Assembly (NCBI GenBank): GCA_965216135.1
Contig: CBDCFL010000024.1
Coordinates: forward strand, 310,001 to 374,000
Reading direction: 5' to 3'
DNA length: 64,000 nt
From: CBDCFL01 sp965216135
Lineage (GTDB): Bacteria; Pseudomonadota; Alphaproteobacteria; Rhodobacterales; Rhodobacteraceae
Part shown: one piece after another, positions 24,951 to 33,257 of the stretch
Numbering within the stretch: the stretch's first letter is position 1
How the letters are laid out: each line of letters opens with the position of its first letter
The notes under the pieces: generated by a model
Seen by the model: only the letters and a program-made list of their open reading frames with translations
Database searches by the model: none
What the model was told of the DNA's origin: nothing
Program-made: the position numbers and the translations under genes

Positions 24951-25927
24951 TCCGCCCCGGTCCGCGCAATCTGATCACTGATGTTGCCGGGCTGGTGGTT
25001 GGCAATGCAGACGACGCGGCACTGCGGTCAGGCACCACCGTGCTGACTGCCGATCAGCCCTTTACCGCCGCCGTTCACGTCATGGGCGGTGCGCCGGGGA
25101 CGCGCGAGACAGAGCTGCTGGACCCCGACAAATCGGTGCAGGAAGTGGATGCGCTGGTGCTGTCGGGCGGATCGGCGCTGGGATTGTCCGCAGCCTCGGG
25201 CGTGGCGGACACATTGCGCGCGGCTGGTCGTGGATACGATGTGGGCGGCCAGAAAGTGCCGATTGTTCCAGCAGCAATCATATTTGACCTGCTGAACGGT
25301 GGTGACAAAGGTTGGTCCGAAAACCCCTATTCGGAGCTGGGCAGGTTGGCGCTCGACGATGCGTCGCCGGAATTTGAGCTTGGATCGGTGGGTGCCGGAT
25401 ATGGCGCGACAACCGCACGCCTGATGGGCGGGCTGGGCTCGGCCTCGGCGACCCTGCCGTCAGGTCACACGGTTGGGGCGTTGGTTGTGGTCAACGCGCT
25501 GGGGTCCGCAACGGTGGGCGATGGTCCGCATTTCTGGGCCGCGCCGTGGGAACTTGACGGGGAATTTGGCGGCCTTGGTCCTGCGCCAAGCCATGATGCG
25601 ACCGCCTTGCCTGTCACCAAAATGTCCGGCCCCCGCGAAAACACCACCATCGCCATCGTTGCCACCGACGCGGCGCTGACCCAGGGCCAAGCGCTGCGCA
25701 TGGCCACCGCGGCCCATGACGGCATGGCACGCGCGCTGGTGCCCAGCCATACGCCGATGGACGGCGATCTTGTCTTTGCCGTGGCGACCGGCGGCTACAA
25801 CGGTGCGGCCGATCCGCTTCAATTGGGCCACACCGCCACCACCTGCCTGGCCCGCGCCATCGCCCGTGGCGTTCATGCCGCGAAATCGGCGATTTTGCCC
25901 AGCTGGGCGGACCGATTTGGCCGATAG
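24947..25927 (+). CDS. P1-family (DmpA-like, S58) peptidase
   Basis: A 326-aa Ntn-type hydrolase of the DmpA/L-aminopeptidase D-esterase family, which self-cleaves to form two chains. The N-terminal ITDVAGLVVGNADD and VMGGAPGTRETELLDP are family signatures. The predicted autoproteolysis and nucleophile region is GPRENTTIAIVATDAALT (about 225-242), where a Thr/Ser follows Asn. The family acts on N-terminal residues of peptides, beta-peptides or amides. It is the last gene of the SDR-cupin-peptidase operon; an IS5-family element begins 33 bp after its stop and separates it from anything further downstream. Confidence 0.85.
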   Translation: MIRPGPRNLITDVAGLVVGNADDAALRSGTTVLTADQPFTAAVHVMGGAPGTRETELLDPDKSVQEVDALVLSGGSALGLSAASGVADTLRAAGRGYDVGGQKVPIVPAAIIFDLLNGGDKGWSENPYSELGRLALDDASPEFELGSVGAGYGATTARLMGGLGSASATLPSGHTVGALVVVNALGSATVGDGPHFWAAPWELDGEFGGLGPAPSHDATALPVTKMSGPRENTTIAIVATDAALTQGQALRMATAAHDGMARALVPSHTPMDGDLVFAVATGGYNGAADPLQLGHTATTCLARAIARGVHAAKSAILPSWADRFGR

Positions 25928-25960
25928 TTCGCAATTGCGCCACACGCTCAGTCGGACTAG

Positions 25961-26797
25961 GGGGTGTTGACGTTCATCGTGTTTGAATGACGATTGCAGC
26001 AAGCGAGATGAATGCTTTGAAGCTGTCATCTGTTTTGCAGGAACGCATTGCGATCCCTCTGTATTCCTTCAGCTTTCCGAAGAAGTTTTCGACCAGGTGA
26101 CGCCATTTGTAGGTGTGGCGGTCGAACTCCGCCGGGAAGCGGCGGTTTGATTTTGGAGGGATTACCGGCTCGATCCCGGCACTGGTCAGCGCTTCGCGCA
26201 GCCAGTTCGCGTCGAAGGCACGGTCGGCGAGAAACTGGTCGCAGGTGAGGCCCTCGATCAGTGCGGCGGTACCCCGCAGGTCATGCGCCTGACCGGGCAG
26301 AAGGCGGAAGTCGATCAGATTGCCGAGCGCGTCCGTCAGAGCTATGATCTTTGTCGTTATCCCGCCGCGAGAGCGTCCGATGGCTTGGCTTTGAGTCCCC
26401 CTTTTGCGCCCTGACCGTGTCGGTGGACTTTGACGATACTACCGTCGATCATCGTGTATTCGAAGTCTGCATCTTCGGCTAATACCCTGAACATACGATA
26501 GAAAGCGTCGGCCCTCACCCACCTTCGGAAGCGCTTGAACACGCTGTTCCAGCGCCCGAACTCTTCCGGCAGGTCGCGCCAGGGGCATCCGGTCCGCGAG
26601 ATCCAGAGAACTGCCTCGACAAACCGGCGCGGGTCAGGGCCGGTGCGACCGGGGTCGCATTCCCGGCCAAGGCAGTGCGGTGCGATGACAGCCCATTGGG
26701 CGTCGGTCAGAACTGTGCGGATCAAGGCTGCTCTCCTCTGTTTGCAACCTTGAATCAGTCATCAGCCGATTTGGGAATCCCTAAACGTCAACAAGCC
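25961..26797 (-). mobile_element. IS5-family insertion sequence (IS427 group) with CTAG target duplication
   Basis: An 837-bp element bounded by CTAG at 25957-25960 and again at 26798-26801, a 4-bp target duplication of a type seen in IS427-group insertions. The terminal inverted repeats share TGTTGACGTT a few bases inside each end. The one two-frame transposase reads on the minus strand. It separates the P1-peptidase operon from the exported-protein gene at 26836 without breaking either. Confidence 0.9.
25974..26725 (-). CDS. IS5-family transposase by -1 frameshift
   Basis: OrfA starts at ATG 26725 (MIRTVLTDAQWAVIAPHCLG) and stops near 26357. Slipping -1 on A4G5 (minus strand, plus coordinates 26398-26406) converts GAKGG into a continuation GTQSQAIGRSRGGITTKI that runs to 25974 and ends AAIVIQTR. 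The DDE residues are in MIDGSIV, LADRAFD and VENFFGKLKEY. The total is about 250 aa, normal for the group. The same slippery logic occurs in the IS at 362-1330, though the two proteins are clearly different. Confidence 0.85.
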
Positions 26798-26835
26798 CTA
26801 GCCTAAAACCGCTGTATATAGCGAGGAGCACCATT

Positions 26836-27393
26836 ATGAAGCCACTTGTAGCGGCCATTCTGGCCACCGCCCTGTCCACCACATTCGCCGTCGCCGATGA
26901 GATCAGCGACACATTGCTAGGCGCGATCGAGGCCTATGAGGAAGGCGATGTGCAATATGCGCTGGAAGAGATCGCCTTTGCCCAGCAATTGTTGAACGAG
27001 CTGAAATCGGCCGCCTTGCTTGAGTTTCTTCCCGAGGCACCCGAAGGCTGGACGCGCGAGATCGAGGATGCCCAACAAATTGGTATGTTCATGGGCGGGG
27101 GAACCGGTGTAAAGGCGGCATATTCCGACGACGGCAATCGGTTTTCAATCGCCATCATGACCGACAATCCCATGGTCGCGGCGATGTCGAACATGTTCGC
27201 CAATTCGGCGATACTCAGCTCGCAAGGCAAACTGGTCCGCGTCGGCCGCGAAAAATTTCTGGACCAGAACGGCGATCTGACCGGAATGATCGACGGGCGG
27301 ATCATGGTTCAGGCCTCGGGCGCTGAAACCGAAGTCATGGTCTCGTTGCTTGAGCTGATCGACTTTCGCGAGTTAGGGCGCTTTGGGTTCTGA
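26836..27393 (+). CDS. Predicted periplasmic protein, 185 aa
   Basis: The signal peptide MKPLVAAILATALSTTFAVA is cleaved before DEISD (about residue 21). The mature part begins with an acidic helical stretch (AIEAYEEGDVQYALEEIAFA), resembling a tetratricopeptide-like helix pair, followed by a mixed domain with GGGTGVKAAY and MTDNPMVAAM. GAGG precedes the ATG at good spacing. I do not know its function. It begins 39 bp after the IS, so its original promoter may have been displaced. It is followed by the aminotransferase gene after about 80 bp. Confidence 0.7.
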   Translation: MKPLVAAILATALSTTFAVADEISDTLLGAIEAYEEGDVQYALEEIAFAQQLLNELKSAALLEFLPEAPEGWTREIEDAQQIGMFMGGGTGVKAAYSDDGNRFSIAIMTDNPMVAAMSNMFANSAILSSQGKLVRVGREKFLDQNGDLTGMIDGRIMVQASGAETEVMVSLLELIDFRELGRFGF

Positions 27394-27474
27394 ACCGGCC
27401 GCCCATCAGCCCTGACAGGCTTTTCGCTTGGGCATCGCGTGAGCGGCGACGGCCCGCCGGGGAATGACGGTATC

Positions 27475-28737
27475 ATGACATTTGCCGAACCCGTGATGGC
27501 CGAAATCCGTGCCCGGTTCGCCCATGTCGAGGTCTGCCCGTTCACTGGAGAGCGGGTGTTCTTTGAAAATGCCGGCGGCGCGCTGACGCTGAAATCGGTT
27601 ATGCAAACCACGGCCCGTTTCGCCGCCATTCCCGACAATCAGGGCCGCGACAATCCCGCCTCGCACGAATTGATGCGCATCATCGCGCGTGCGCGCGCCG
27701 ATATGCGCGTTCTGCTGAACGCGGCGCATGGCCAGATCATTCTCGGCGAAAGCGGCACCGAGCTGCTGTTCCGGATGATCCGAACTGCCTGCATGGCCGT
27801 CGCCGGGGGCGGTCACGTCCTTGGCTCGACGCTGGAACATCCCGCCAGCCGCAGCGCCGCGGCGCATTGGGCCGCCCGCGCAGGGCTGACCCATGTGCTG
27901 GTGCCCCACAACAGCGCCACCGGCACGGTAGCTGCCGCCGATTACGCCGCCCATATCTCGCCCGAGGTGCGCGTTGCCACGATCATCCATACCTCGCCGG
28001 TGACAGGCATGGGCGTCAATGTGGCCGCGATTGCCGCCGCCATTCGTGCCCAGGCACCTGACTGCCTGATCATCGTCGATGGCATCCAGCATGCCGCCCA
28101 TGGTGCCATCGACATCGGCGCATATGACATCGACGGCTATGCGATCTCACCCTACAAAATGTTTGCGCGCCATGGATACGGCGTGGCGTGGATTTCCGAC
28201 CGGCTGGCCGCGCTGCCGCATGAGAACCTGGCAGGCGGGCCGCCGCAGCAATGGGAGTTGGGAACCCGCGACACCGGTGCCTATGCAACCCTGTCCGATG
28301 TTGTGAGCTACATAGAATGGCTGGGCAGCGAAGTCAGCGGTGCGGTCGACCTGCGCGCCCGGATCGAGGCCGCGGGCGCCGTAATCGGAGCCCATGAACA
28401 GGCACTGACCGACGCCATGCTGCACGGTACCGGCAATCTTAAAGGCCTGGCGGAACTGCCCGGTCTCACCATTATCGGTGGCGCGGATAATCCGGCGCGC
28501 GAAGGGCTGGTGCCCTGCTGGCTCGATGATATGGCATCCGTCGACCTGGTGGCGGCCCTGCGCGACCACGCCATCCGCGTGCATATCCGCAAAGACGATC
28601 ATTATTCTGGCAACATCCTGAAACCGCTGGACCGCCCCGACTGCATCCGCATTTCGCTTTGTTATTACAATAGCATGGGCGAGGTTGCGCGGCTGCTATC
28701 CGCGATGGCCGCAATTGTCGAAGGACGGCGGACGTGA
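27475..28737 (+). CDS. Class V aminotransferase-fold PLP enzyme
   Basis: A 420-aa cysteine desulfurase/isopenicillin epimerase-like fold type I enzyme. The PLP lysine is in YAISPYKMFARHG (about 229-241). The cofactor aspartate and His lie in IIVDGIQHAAHG, and STLEHPASRSAA corresponds to the substrate-side loop. There is no conserved catalytic cysteine loop of desulfurases that I can see, so a lyase, racemase or aminotransferase role is more likely. I use ATG 27475; GTG 27439 would add 12 residues. Its stop overlaps the following MmgE/PrpD gene by 4 bp (GTGA), implying a joint pathway. Confidence 0.82.
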   Translation: MTFAEPVMAEIRARFAHVEVCPFTGERVFFENAGGALTLKSVMQTTARFAAIPDNQGRDNPASHELMRIIARARADMRVLLNAAHGQIILGESGTELLFRMIRTACMAVAGGGHVLGSTLEHPASRSAAAHWAARAGLTHVLVPHNSATGTVAAADYAAHISPEVRVATIIHTSPVTGMGVNVAAIAAAIRAQAPDCLIIVDGIQHAAHGAIDIGAYDIDGYAISPYKMFARHGYGVAWISDRLAALPHENLAGGPPQQWELGTRDTGAYATLSDVVSYIEWLGSEVSGAVDLRARIEAAGAVIGAHEQALTDAMLHGTGNLKGLAELPGLTIIGGADNPAREGLVPCWLDDMASVDLVAALRDHAIRVHIRKDDHYSGNILKPLDRPDCIRISLCYYNSMGEVARLLSAMAAIVEGRRT

Positions 28738-30125
28738 CCGGCCAGTTCGCCAGCATCGCCGATTTCATACTTGAAACCGGGCCCGCCGACATTCCCGCCG
28801 ATGCGCTGCAAAATGCGGCATTGTTGATGCTCGACACTGCCGGGATCGCCGCGGCCTCGACACCCATGCAGGCCGGCCGCATTGCCCGCGAAACCGCGCT
28901 GGCGCTGTGCGGCTGTATTCCACCGCCGATCCCGCGTATCAGGCGCGGATCCACCGCCGATCCCGCGTATCAGGCGCGGATGATGTTCGACGGGCGTATC
29001 ACCGGGCTGGCCGGTGCTGCCTATGCCGGCGCGACCCAGACAGACAATCTTGACGGCCACGACGGGTTCAACGCCGCCAAGGGCCATGTCGGGGTCGCGG
29101 TTCTGCCCGCGCTGGCCGCCCTGATGCAGACGCGCGACGACATGAGCGGCCCGCAAGCGCTCGCCCATGTGGTGGTGGCCTATGAGATCGCCTGTCGCGC
29201 CGCCCTGGCGCTGCACGCCACGGTTGCCGATTACCACACCTCCGGTGCGTGGAACGCGCTCGGCGTTGTTGCGATGGGGGCGCGCATGCGCGAACTGTCG
29301 CGTGATCATCTGCGTCAGGCGCTGGGCATTGCCGAATATCACGGCCCGCGCAGCCAGATGATGCGCGAGATCGCCAATCCCACCATGCTGCACGACGGCT
29401 CGGGGATGGGCGCATTGGTTGGCGTGTCGTCGGTGGTGCTGGCTGAAAAAGGCTTCGCCGGCGCTCCCGCGATCACCGTTGAGGCGGCTGAGACGGCAAA
29501 ACACTGGGCCGATCTGGGCAGCACATGGCTGGTCACGCAGCAATATATCAAACCCTATCCGATCTGCCGCTGGGCCCATGCGCCCATTGACGCGGTGCGG
29601 GCCGTTGTCGCCGAACATGGCCTGACCGCCGGACAGATTAACCACATTCACATCAACACATTCCATGAGGGCGCCTGCCTGTTTGCGGACATGCCCACCA
29701 CCACGTCGCAAGCACAATATTCCCTGCAATTCGCGCTCGCGGCATGGCTGATCCATGGCCACATTGGTCTGGATCAGATCTCCGGGTACGCACTCAGCGA
29801 CCCGATGACCGCCGCCATGGTCGCGCGCATCGAGGTCGGTGAGACCGAGGCTCACAATTCCCGCTTTCCCGATTTCCGGACCGCGGATGCAATCGTGACA
29901 TTGCGCGATGGTCAGGTGCTGAGGTCCGGCGACATCCACGCGCTGGGCGGGTCCGAAAACCCGATGAGCCATGACGAAATACTGGCCAAGTTCAACAAAT
30001 TCGCCGCCCCGGTTCTGGGCGTGCCGCGCGCCGATGCACTGCAAGCGGCAATGCTGGGGCTGAGCGATCCTGACAGCAGGCTATCGGCCCTTGCGCCGTT
30101 GATGCTCGAGCCAGTGACGCAGTGA
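28734..30125 (+). CDS. MmgE/PrpD family protein
   Basis: A 463-aa member of the 2-methylcitrate dehydratase/cis-aconitate decarboxylase superfamily, starting at GTG 28734 within the aminotransferase stop. The family pattern includes AGAAYAGATQTDNLDGHDGF (about 96-115) and the region KPYPICRWAHAPIDA with its conserved Pro-Cys-His cluster. Substrate unknown; partnership with a PLP enzyme suggests catabolism of an amino or hydroxy acid. An exact 31-bp tandem duplication in codons 63-83 inserts IPPPIPRIRRG before the same bases are read as STADPAYQAR, so this segment is abnormal and may perturb function. Confidence 0.82.
   Translation: MTGQFASIADFILETGPADIPADALQNAALLMLDTAGIAAASTPMQAGRIARETALALCGCIPPPIPRIRRGSTADPAYQARMMFDGRITGLAGAAYAGATQTDNLDGHDGFNAAKGHVGVAVLPALAALMQTRDDMSGPQALAHVVVAYEIACRAALALHATVADYHTSGAWNALGVVAMGARMRELSRDHLRQALGIAEYHGPRSQMMREIANPTMLHDGSGMGALVGVSSVVLAEKGFAGAPAITVEAAETAKHWADLGSTWLVTQQYIKPYPICRWAHAPIDAVRAVVAEHGLTAGQINHIHINTFHEGACLFADMPTTTSQAQYSLQFALAAWLIHGHIGLDQISGYALSDPMTAAMVARIEVGETEAHNSRFPDFRTADAIVTLRDGQVLRSGDIHALGGSENPMSHDEILAKFNKFAAPVLGVPRADALQAAMLGLSDPDSRLSALAPLMLEPVTQ
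28920..28981 (+). repeat. Exact 31-bp tandem duplication inside the MmgE/PrpD gene
   Basis: 28920-28950 and 28951-28981 are identical (unit begins CCACCGCCGATCCCGCG and ends CAGGCGCGGAT). Since 31 is not a multiple of three, the two copies are read in different frames. The second copy gives the family-like STADPAYQARMMFDGR. The reading frame into it would fail without the duplication, which suggests a nearby compensating single-base loss around 28904-28912. Confidence 0.95.
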
Positions 30126-30270
30126 CATTCAGGCCGTCACTATTGCAAAATGCCTTTGGGGAGACTTGGAAAAACCAAGTGGTTTGCATGAGAGAAGGAA
30201 AATTTTTCACGAAAAATATTCCGGCGCAAAGAATTTTCGTGAAAATTCTGCCAGCGCCATCCCGCGCTTC

Positions 30271-30759
30271 TCAATCCGAAATCAGCGCTCCAAACTCACC
30301 CAACACGCGACCATAAACCTCTCGCTTGAACGGCACGATATTGCTCATCAGATCGCCGGGTGGCAGCCAGCGCCAGGTTGAAAATTCCGGCTGTTCGGTC
30401 GTGATATTGACCTGATCGTCGGTGCCGAGGAACCGCATCAGGAACCACAGCTGTTTCTGGCCGCGATACCGGCCCTTCCACAGCTTTGGCACTAGTTCAT
30501 GTGGCAGGTCGTAGAAAACCCAGTCGTCCGTCTGCGCCTCTACGCGTACCAGATCGTCGCTGATGCCGGTCTCTTCGGCCAACTCGCGCAAGGCGGCGTC
30601 GCGTGCATCCTCGCCTTTGTCGATACCCCCCTGCGGCATCTGCCAGGCGGGCCCGGGGTTATCGAGCCGCTGGCCAACGAATACCTGGCCCGCGCCATTG
30701 ACCAGCATCACCCCGACGCAGGCCCGATAGGGCAGCGCCGCGATCTCTTCTGGCGTCAT
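30271..30759 (-). CDS. rppH: RNA pyrophosphohydrolase RppH (Nudix)
   Basis: RppH removes pyrophosphate from 5'-triphosphorylated RNA, starting RNase E-dependent mRNA decay, and also hydrolyses dinucleoside polyphosphates. It is 162 aa. The Nudix box spans about residues 44-66 (GGIDKGED through RELAEETGI), with all the conserved Gly and Glu residues. The N-terminus LPYRACVGVMLVN and the internal QMPQGG are family features. ATG 30759 overlaps the ctpA stop by one base. It is the last gene of the gpmI-envC-ctpA-rppH string. Confidence 0.94.
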   Translation of the reverse strand: MTPEEIAALPYRACVGVMLVNGAGQVFVGQRLDNPGPAWQMPQGGIDKGEDARDAALRELAEETGISDDLVRVEAQTDDWVFYDLPHELVPKLWKGRYRGQKQLWFLMRFLGTDDQVNITTEQPEFSTWRWLPPGDLMSNIVPFKREVYGRVLGEFGALISD

Positions 30760-32096
30760 CAGTTCTGCGGCCTGATCGCGCTCAGCCCTTTCAGAATATC
30801 AATCGCGTAAGCCAGCTGAAAATCGCGTTCCCGCAGTTTCGCCGCCTCATCCGCGGCGGTGCGTTCCGCTTCGATCTGGCGGCGCTCGTCCTCGGTCAGG
30901 CTGTCATTGCCCAGCGATCCGCGCAGATCGGCCTCGGTCCGGCGCTGGCGCGTGTCTTCGTCTTCTTCCGTTGCGGCATCAGGTTTGCGGGGTGGCTGTT
31001 CAACCACGATGTCGGGCGACACGCCCAGCGCCTGGATCGAACGCCCCGACGGCGTGTAATAGCGCGCCGTGGTCAGACGCATCGCGCCGTCCTGCCTGAG
31101 CGGCATCACCGTCTGCACCGATCCTTTGCCGAAACTGCGGGTGCCCACGACGATGGCGCGGCGATGATCCTGCAGGGCACCGGCGACAATCTCTGACGCG
31201 CTGGCCGACCCGCCGTTGATCAGCACCACCACTAGCTTGCCCTCGGCCAGATCGCCCTGCTTGGCATTGTAGCGGTCGCCGTCCTGCGGATCGCGGCCCC
31301 GTGTCGAGACAATTTCGCCGGCGTTAAGAAAGGCATCCGACACCGCAACGGCCTGGGTCAACAACCCGCCGGGATTGTTGCGCAGATCCAGCACGAAGCC
31401 TTCGACATTCTCAATCCCGCCAAGCTCGGCCACGCTTTCCCGCAGCCCGTCAACAAGGTTGGGATAGGTCTGATCGTTGAATGTCGATACCCGCATGACG
31501 ATTGAGCTTCCCTCGACCCGCGTGCGCACCGCGGTCAGCTTGATCGTGTCGCGGATGATCGAAATATCCAGCGGTTCGTCCAGGCTTTCGCGCACGATGG
31601 TAATAATAATCTCCGATCCGACCGGGCCTTTCATCAGCTCGACCGCCTCGGTCAGTGTCAGGCCCAACAGGCTCTCGCCATTTACCTGGGTGATGAAATC
31701 CCCGGCCTCAACACCGGCCTCGAATGCCGGCGTGCCATCCATCGGGGTGATCACCTTGACCCAGCCGTCTTCCTGCGTGACTTCGATGCCCAGCCCGCCA
31801 AATTCACCACGGGTTTGCTCGCGCATCTCGGCGGCATCATCAGGCGACAGATAACTGGAATGCGGATCCAGCGACATCAACATGCCGTTGATCGCCGCCT
31901 CTATCAGGTCGGCTTCATCGACGTCTTCGACATATTGCGAGCGGATGCGCTCGAAAATGTCGCCAAACAGGTCGAGTTGTTCATAGACGCTGGCCGATCT
32001 TGCGTTTTCCTGCGCCACCAGCGGACCAGCGATCTGAACGGTCAGCACGGCTCCTGCTATGGTGCCGCCGATCGCGGCCAGAACGAATTTCCTCAT
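30759..32096 (-). CDS. ctpA: Carboxyl-terminal processing protease CtpA (S41)
   Basis: An exported serine protease of the C-terminal processing family, 445 aa. A signal peptide or anchor (MRKFVLAAIGGTIAGAVLTV) is followed by a PDZ domain near 95-165 (FGGLGIEVTQEDGW, FITQVNGESLLG). The S41 catalytic core has Ser in GGSASASEIVAG and Lys in RSFGKGSVQTVM. The C-terminus is a charged helix. Such proteases trim periplasmic and lipoprotein substrates, often peptidoglycan hydrolases, which fits the position directly after the EnvC-type gene. Its ATG overlaps the envC stop (ATGA). Confidence 0.94.
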   Translation of the reverse strand: MRKFVLAAIGGTIAGAVLTVQIAGPLVAQENARSASVYEQLDLFGDIFERIRSQYVEDVDEADLIEAAINGMLMSLDPHSSYLSPDDAAEMREQTRGEFGGLGIEVTQEDGWVKVITPMDGTPAFEAGVEAGDFITQVNGESLLGLTLTEAVELMKGPVGSEIIITIVRESLDEPLDISIIRDTIKLTAVRTRVEGSSIVMRVSTFNDQTYPNLVDGLRESVAELGGIENVEGFVLDLRNNPGGLLTQAVAVSDAFLNAGEIVSTRGRDPQDGDRYNAKQGDLAEGKLVVVLINGGSASASEIVAGALQDHRRAIVVGTRSFGKGSVQTVMPLRQDGAMRLTTARYYTPSGRSIQALGVSPDIVVEQPPRKPDAATEEDEDTRQRRTEADLRGSLGNDSLTEDERRQIEAERTAADEAAKLRERDFQLAYAIDILKGLSAIRPQN

Positions 32097-33257
32097 TGCG
32101 TCTTATCCTTTGTCTCGACAAACCAATCGGTGGGGTCGATCGGCTCGGTGCCTGTCTGAGCTCTATATAGAGCGTTTCTGTCCGCGCGGAACCGGTTCCG
32201 CTCTGGGTTGCCAAAATAATCTCATCACCATCGGCCGCGCGTCCGCCCATCATCCCAACCGGCGTTGCGGGGCGCAGAACCTGACCGACCTCACCATAAA
32301 GCTCTTTCATGCCCGCCAGGATCAATAGCGTGTCAGGTTCGGGTTCCAGCACGATCACATTGCCGTAATCAAGCAGTGGCCGGAAAACCGGATCGTGGCC
32401 GGCCAGGGCGTGGATACCAGCGACAGCGGGCGGGTTGCCACCACCAGCCCGGGGCGTTTGATACCGGCGGCATCGGCTTCCTGGAAACCGCGCAATACCT
32501 GTCCGTTGACCGGCAACGCCAATGTGCCCTTGGCGGCGGCAAAGTCGCGGATCGGGTCGTCGATGACGCCGCCCAGATCCATCTCGATCAGCCCGGTGGC
32601 GAAATCCTGCAGGGTCTCGGCGCTGGATTGCAAGAGCGCCATCGCCGCCTCGTCGGTATCGAACCGTTTCGGCAAATCGGTTCGGTTGGATACGGCCTGA
32701 CTTAGGGCTGCGCGCGCCTCCTGGACGCCCTGCAATCCGCGGTGCATTTGCTCTGCCGCGCTTTCCTGCAGGCTGCGGGCCAGCGCAAGTTCCTGCATTT
32801 TGGCGCGCAATTGATCGGCGCGTGCCTGAATCGCAGGCGTTATATCGGCAACGATCATGCCCGAGCGTGCAGCCGCCAGCGACCCGGCGGGATGGATCAG
32901 CCCAAGCGGGCCCTGGGCGCCCTGAATGCTCATCAAAACCCCGAGCAGGCGCGAGGCTTCCTGACTTTGGGCGTCAAATTCGGCCAGAATCGCCGCCTCG
33001 CGCAAGGCCGCCTGTCGCAGCCCTTCGCGCAGCGCGTTCAGCCCGTCTTCATAAGCGCGGATGGTGCGGCCCAGCGCATCGACCCGGTCGCGCGCGCTGT
33101 CAGCGGCGGCAAAACTTGCCTGCGCTGCGTCCAACCGGTCGGCAGCGATGCGCGCCAGCTCGGTCGGATCGCTCTGCGCGCTGGCGATAGTTGCCCAGGC
33201 AAGGAATGCGGCAATGGGCAGCAACGCGCGAACCGGAAATGGCGTCACTCGTTTCAT
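32093..33257 (-). pseudogene. EnvC-like murein hydrolase activator (M23 peptidase domain), two frameshifts
   Basis: From ATG 33257 there is a signal peptide (ALLPIAAFLAWATIASAQS), then a long coiled coil (about 30-230) and the start of a LytM/M23 domain (LALPVNGQVLRGFQEADAAG). The frame breaks at about 32378, where adding one C restores SGPLLDYGNVIVLEPEPDTL. It breaks again near 32150, where adding one G restores the tail TEPIDPTDWFVETKDKTQ ending at TGA 32093-32095. Repaired, it is about 390 aa, normal for EnvC-like proteins, which activate amidases at the division septum. Both breaks are in short G/C runs, so sequencing error is likely. Overlaps gpmI and ctpA by 4 bp each. Confidence 0.8.
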
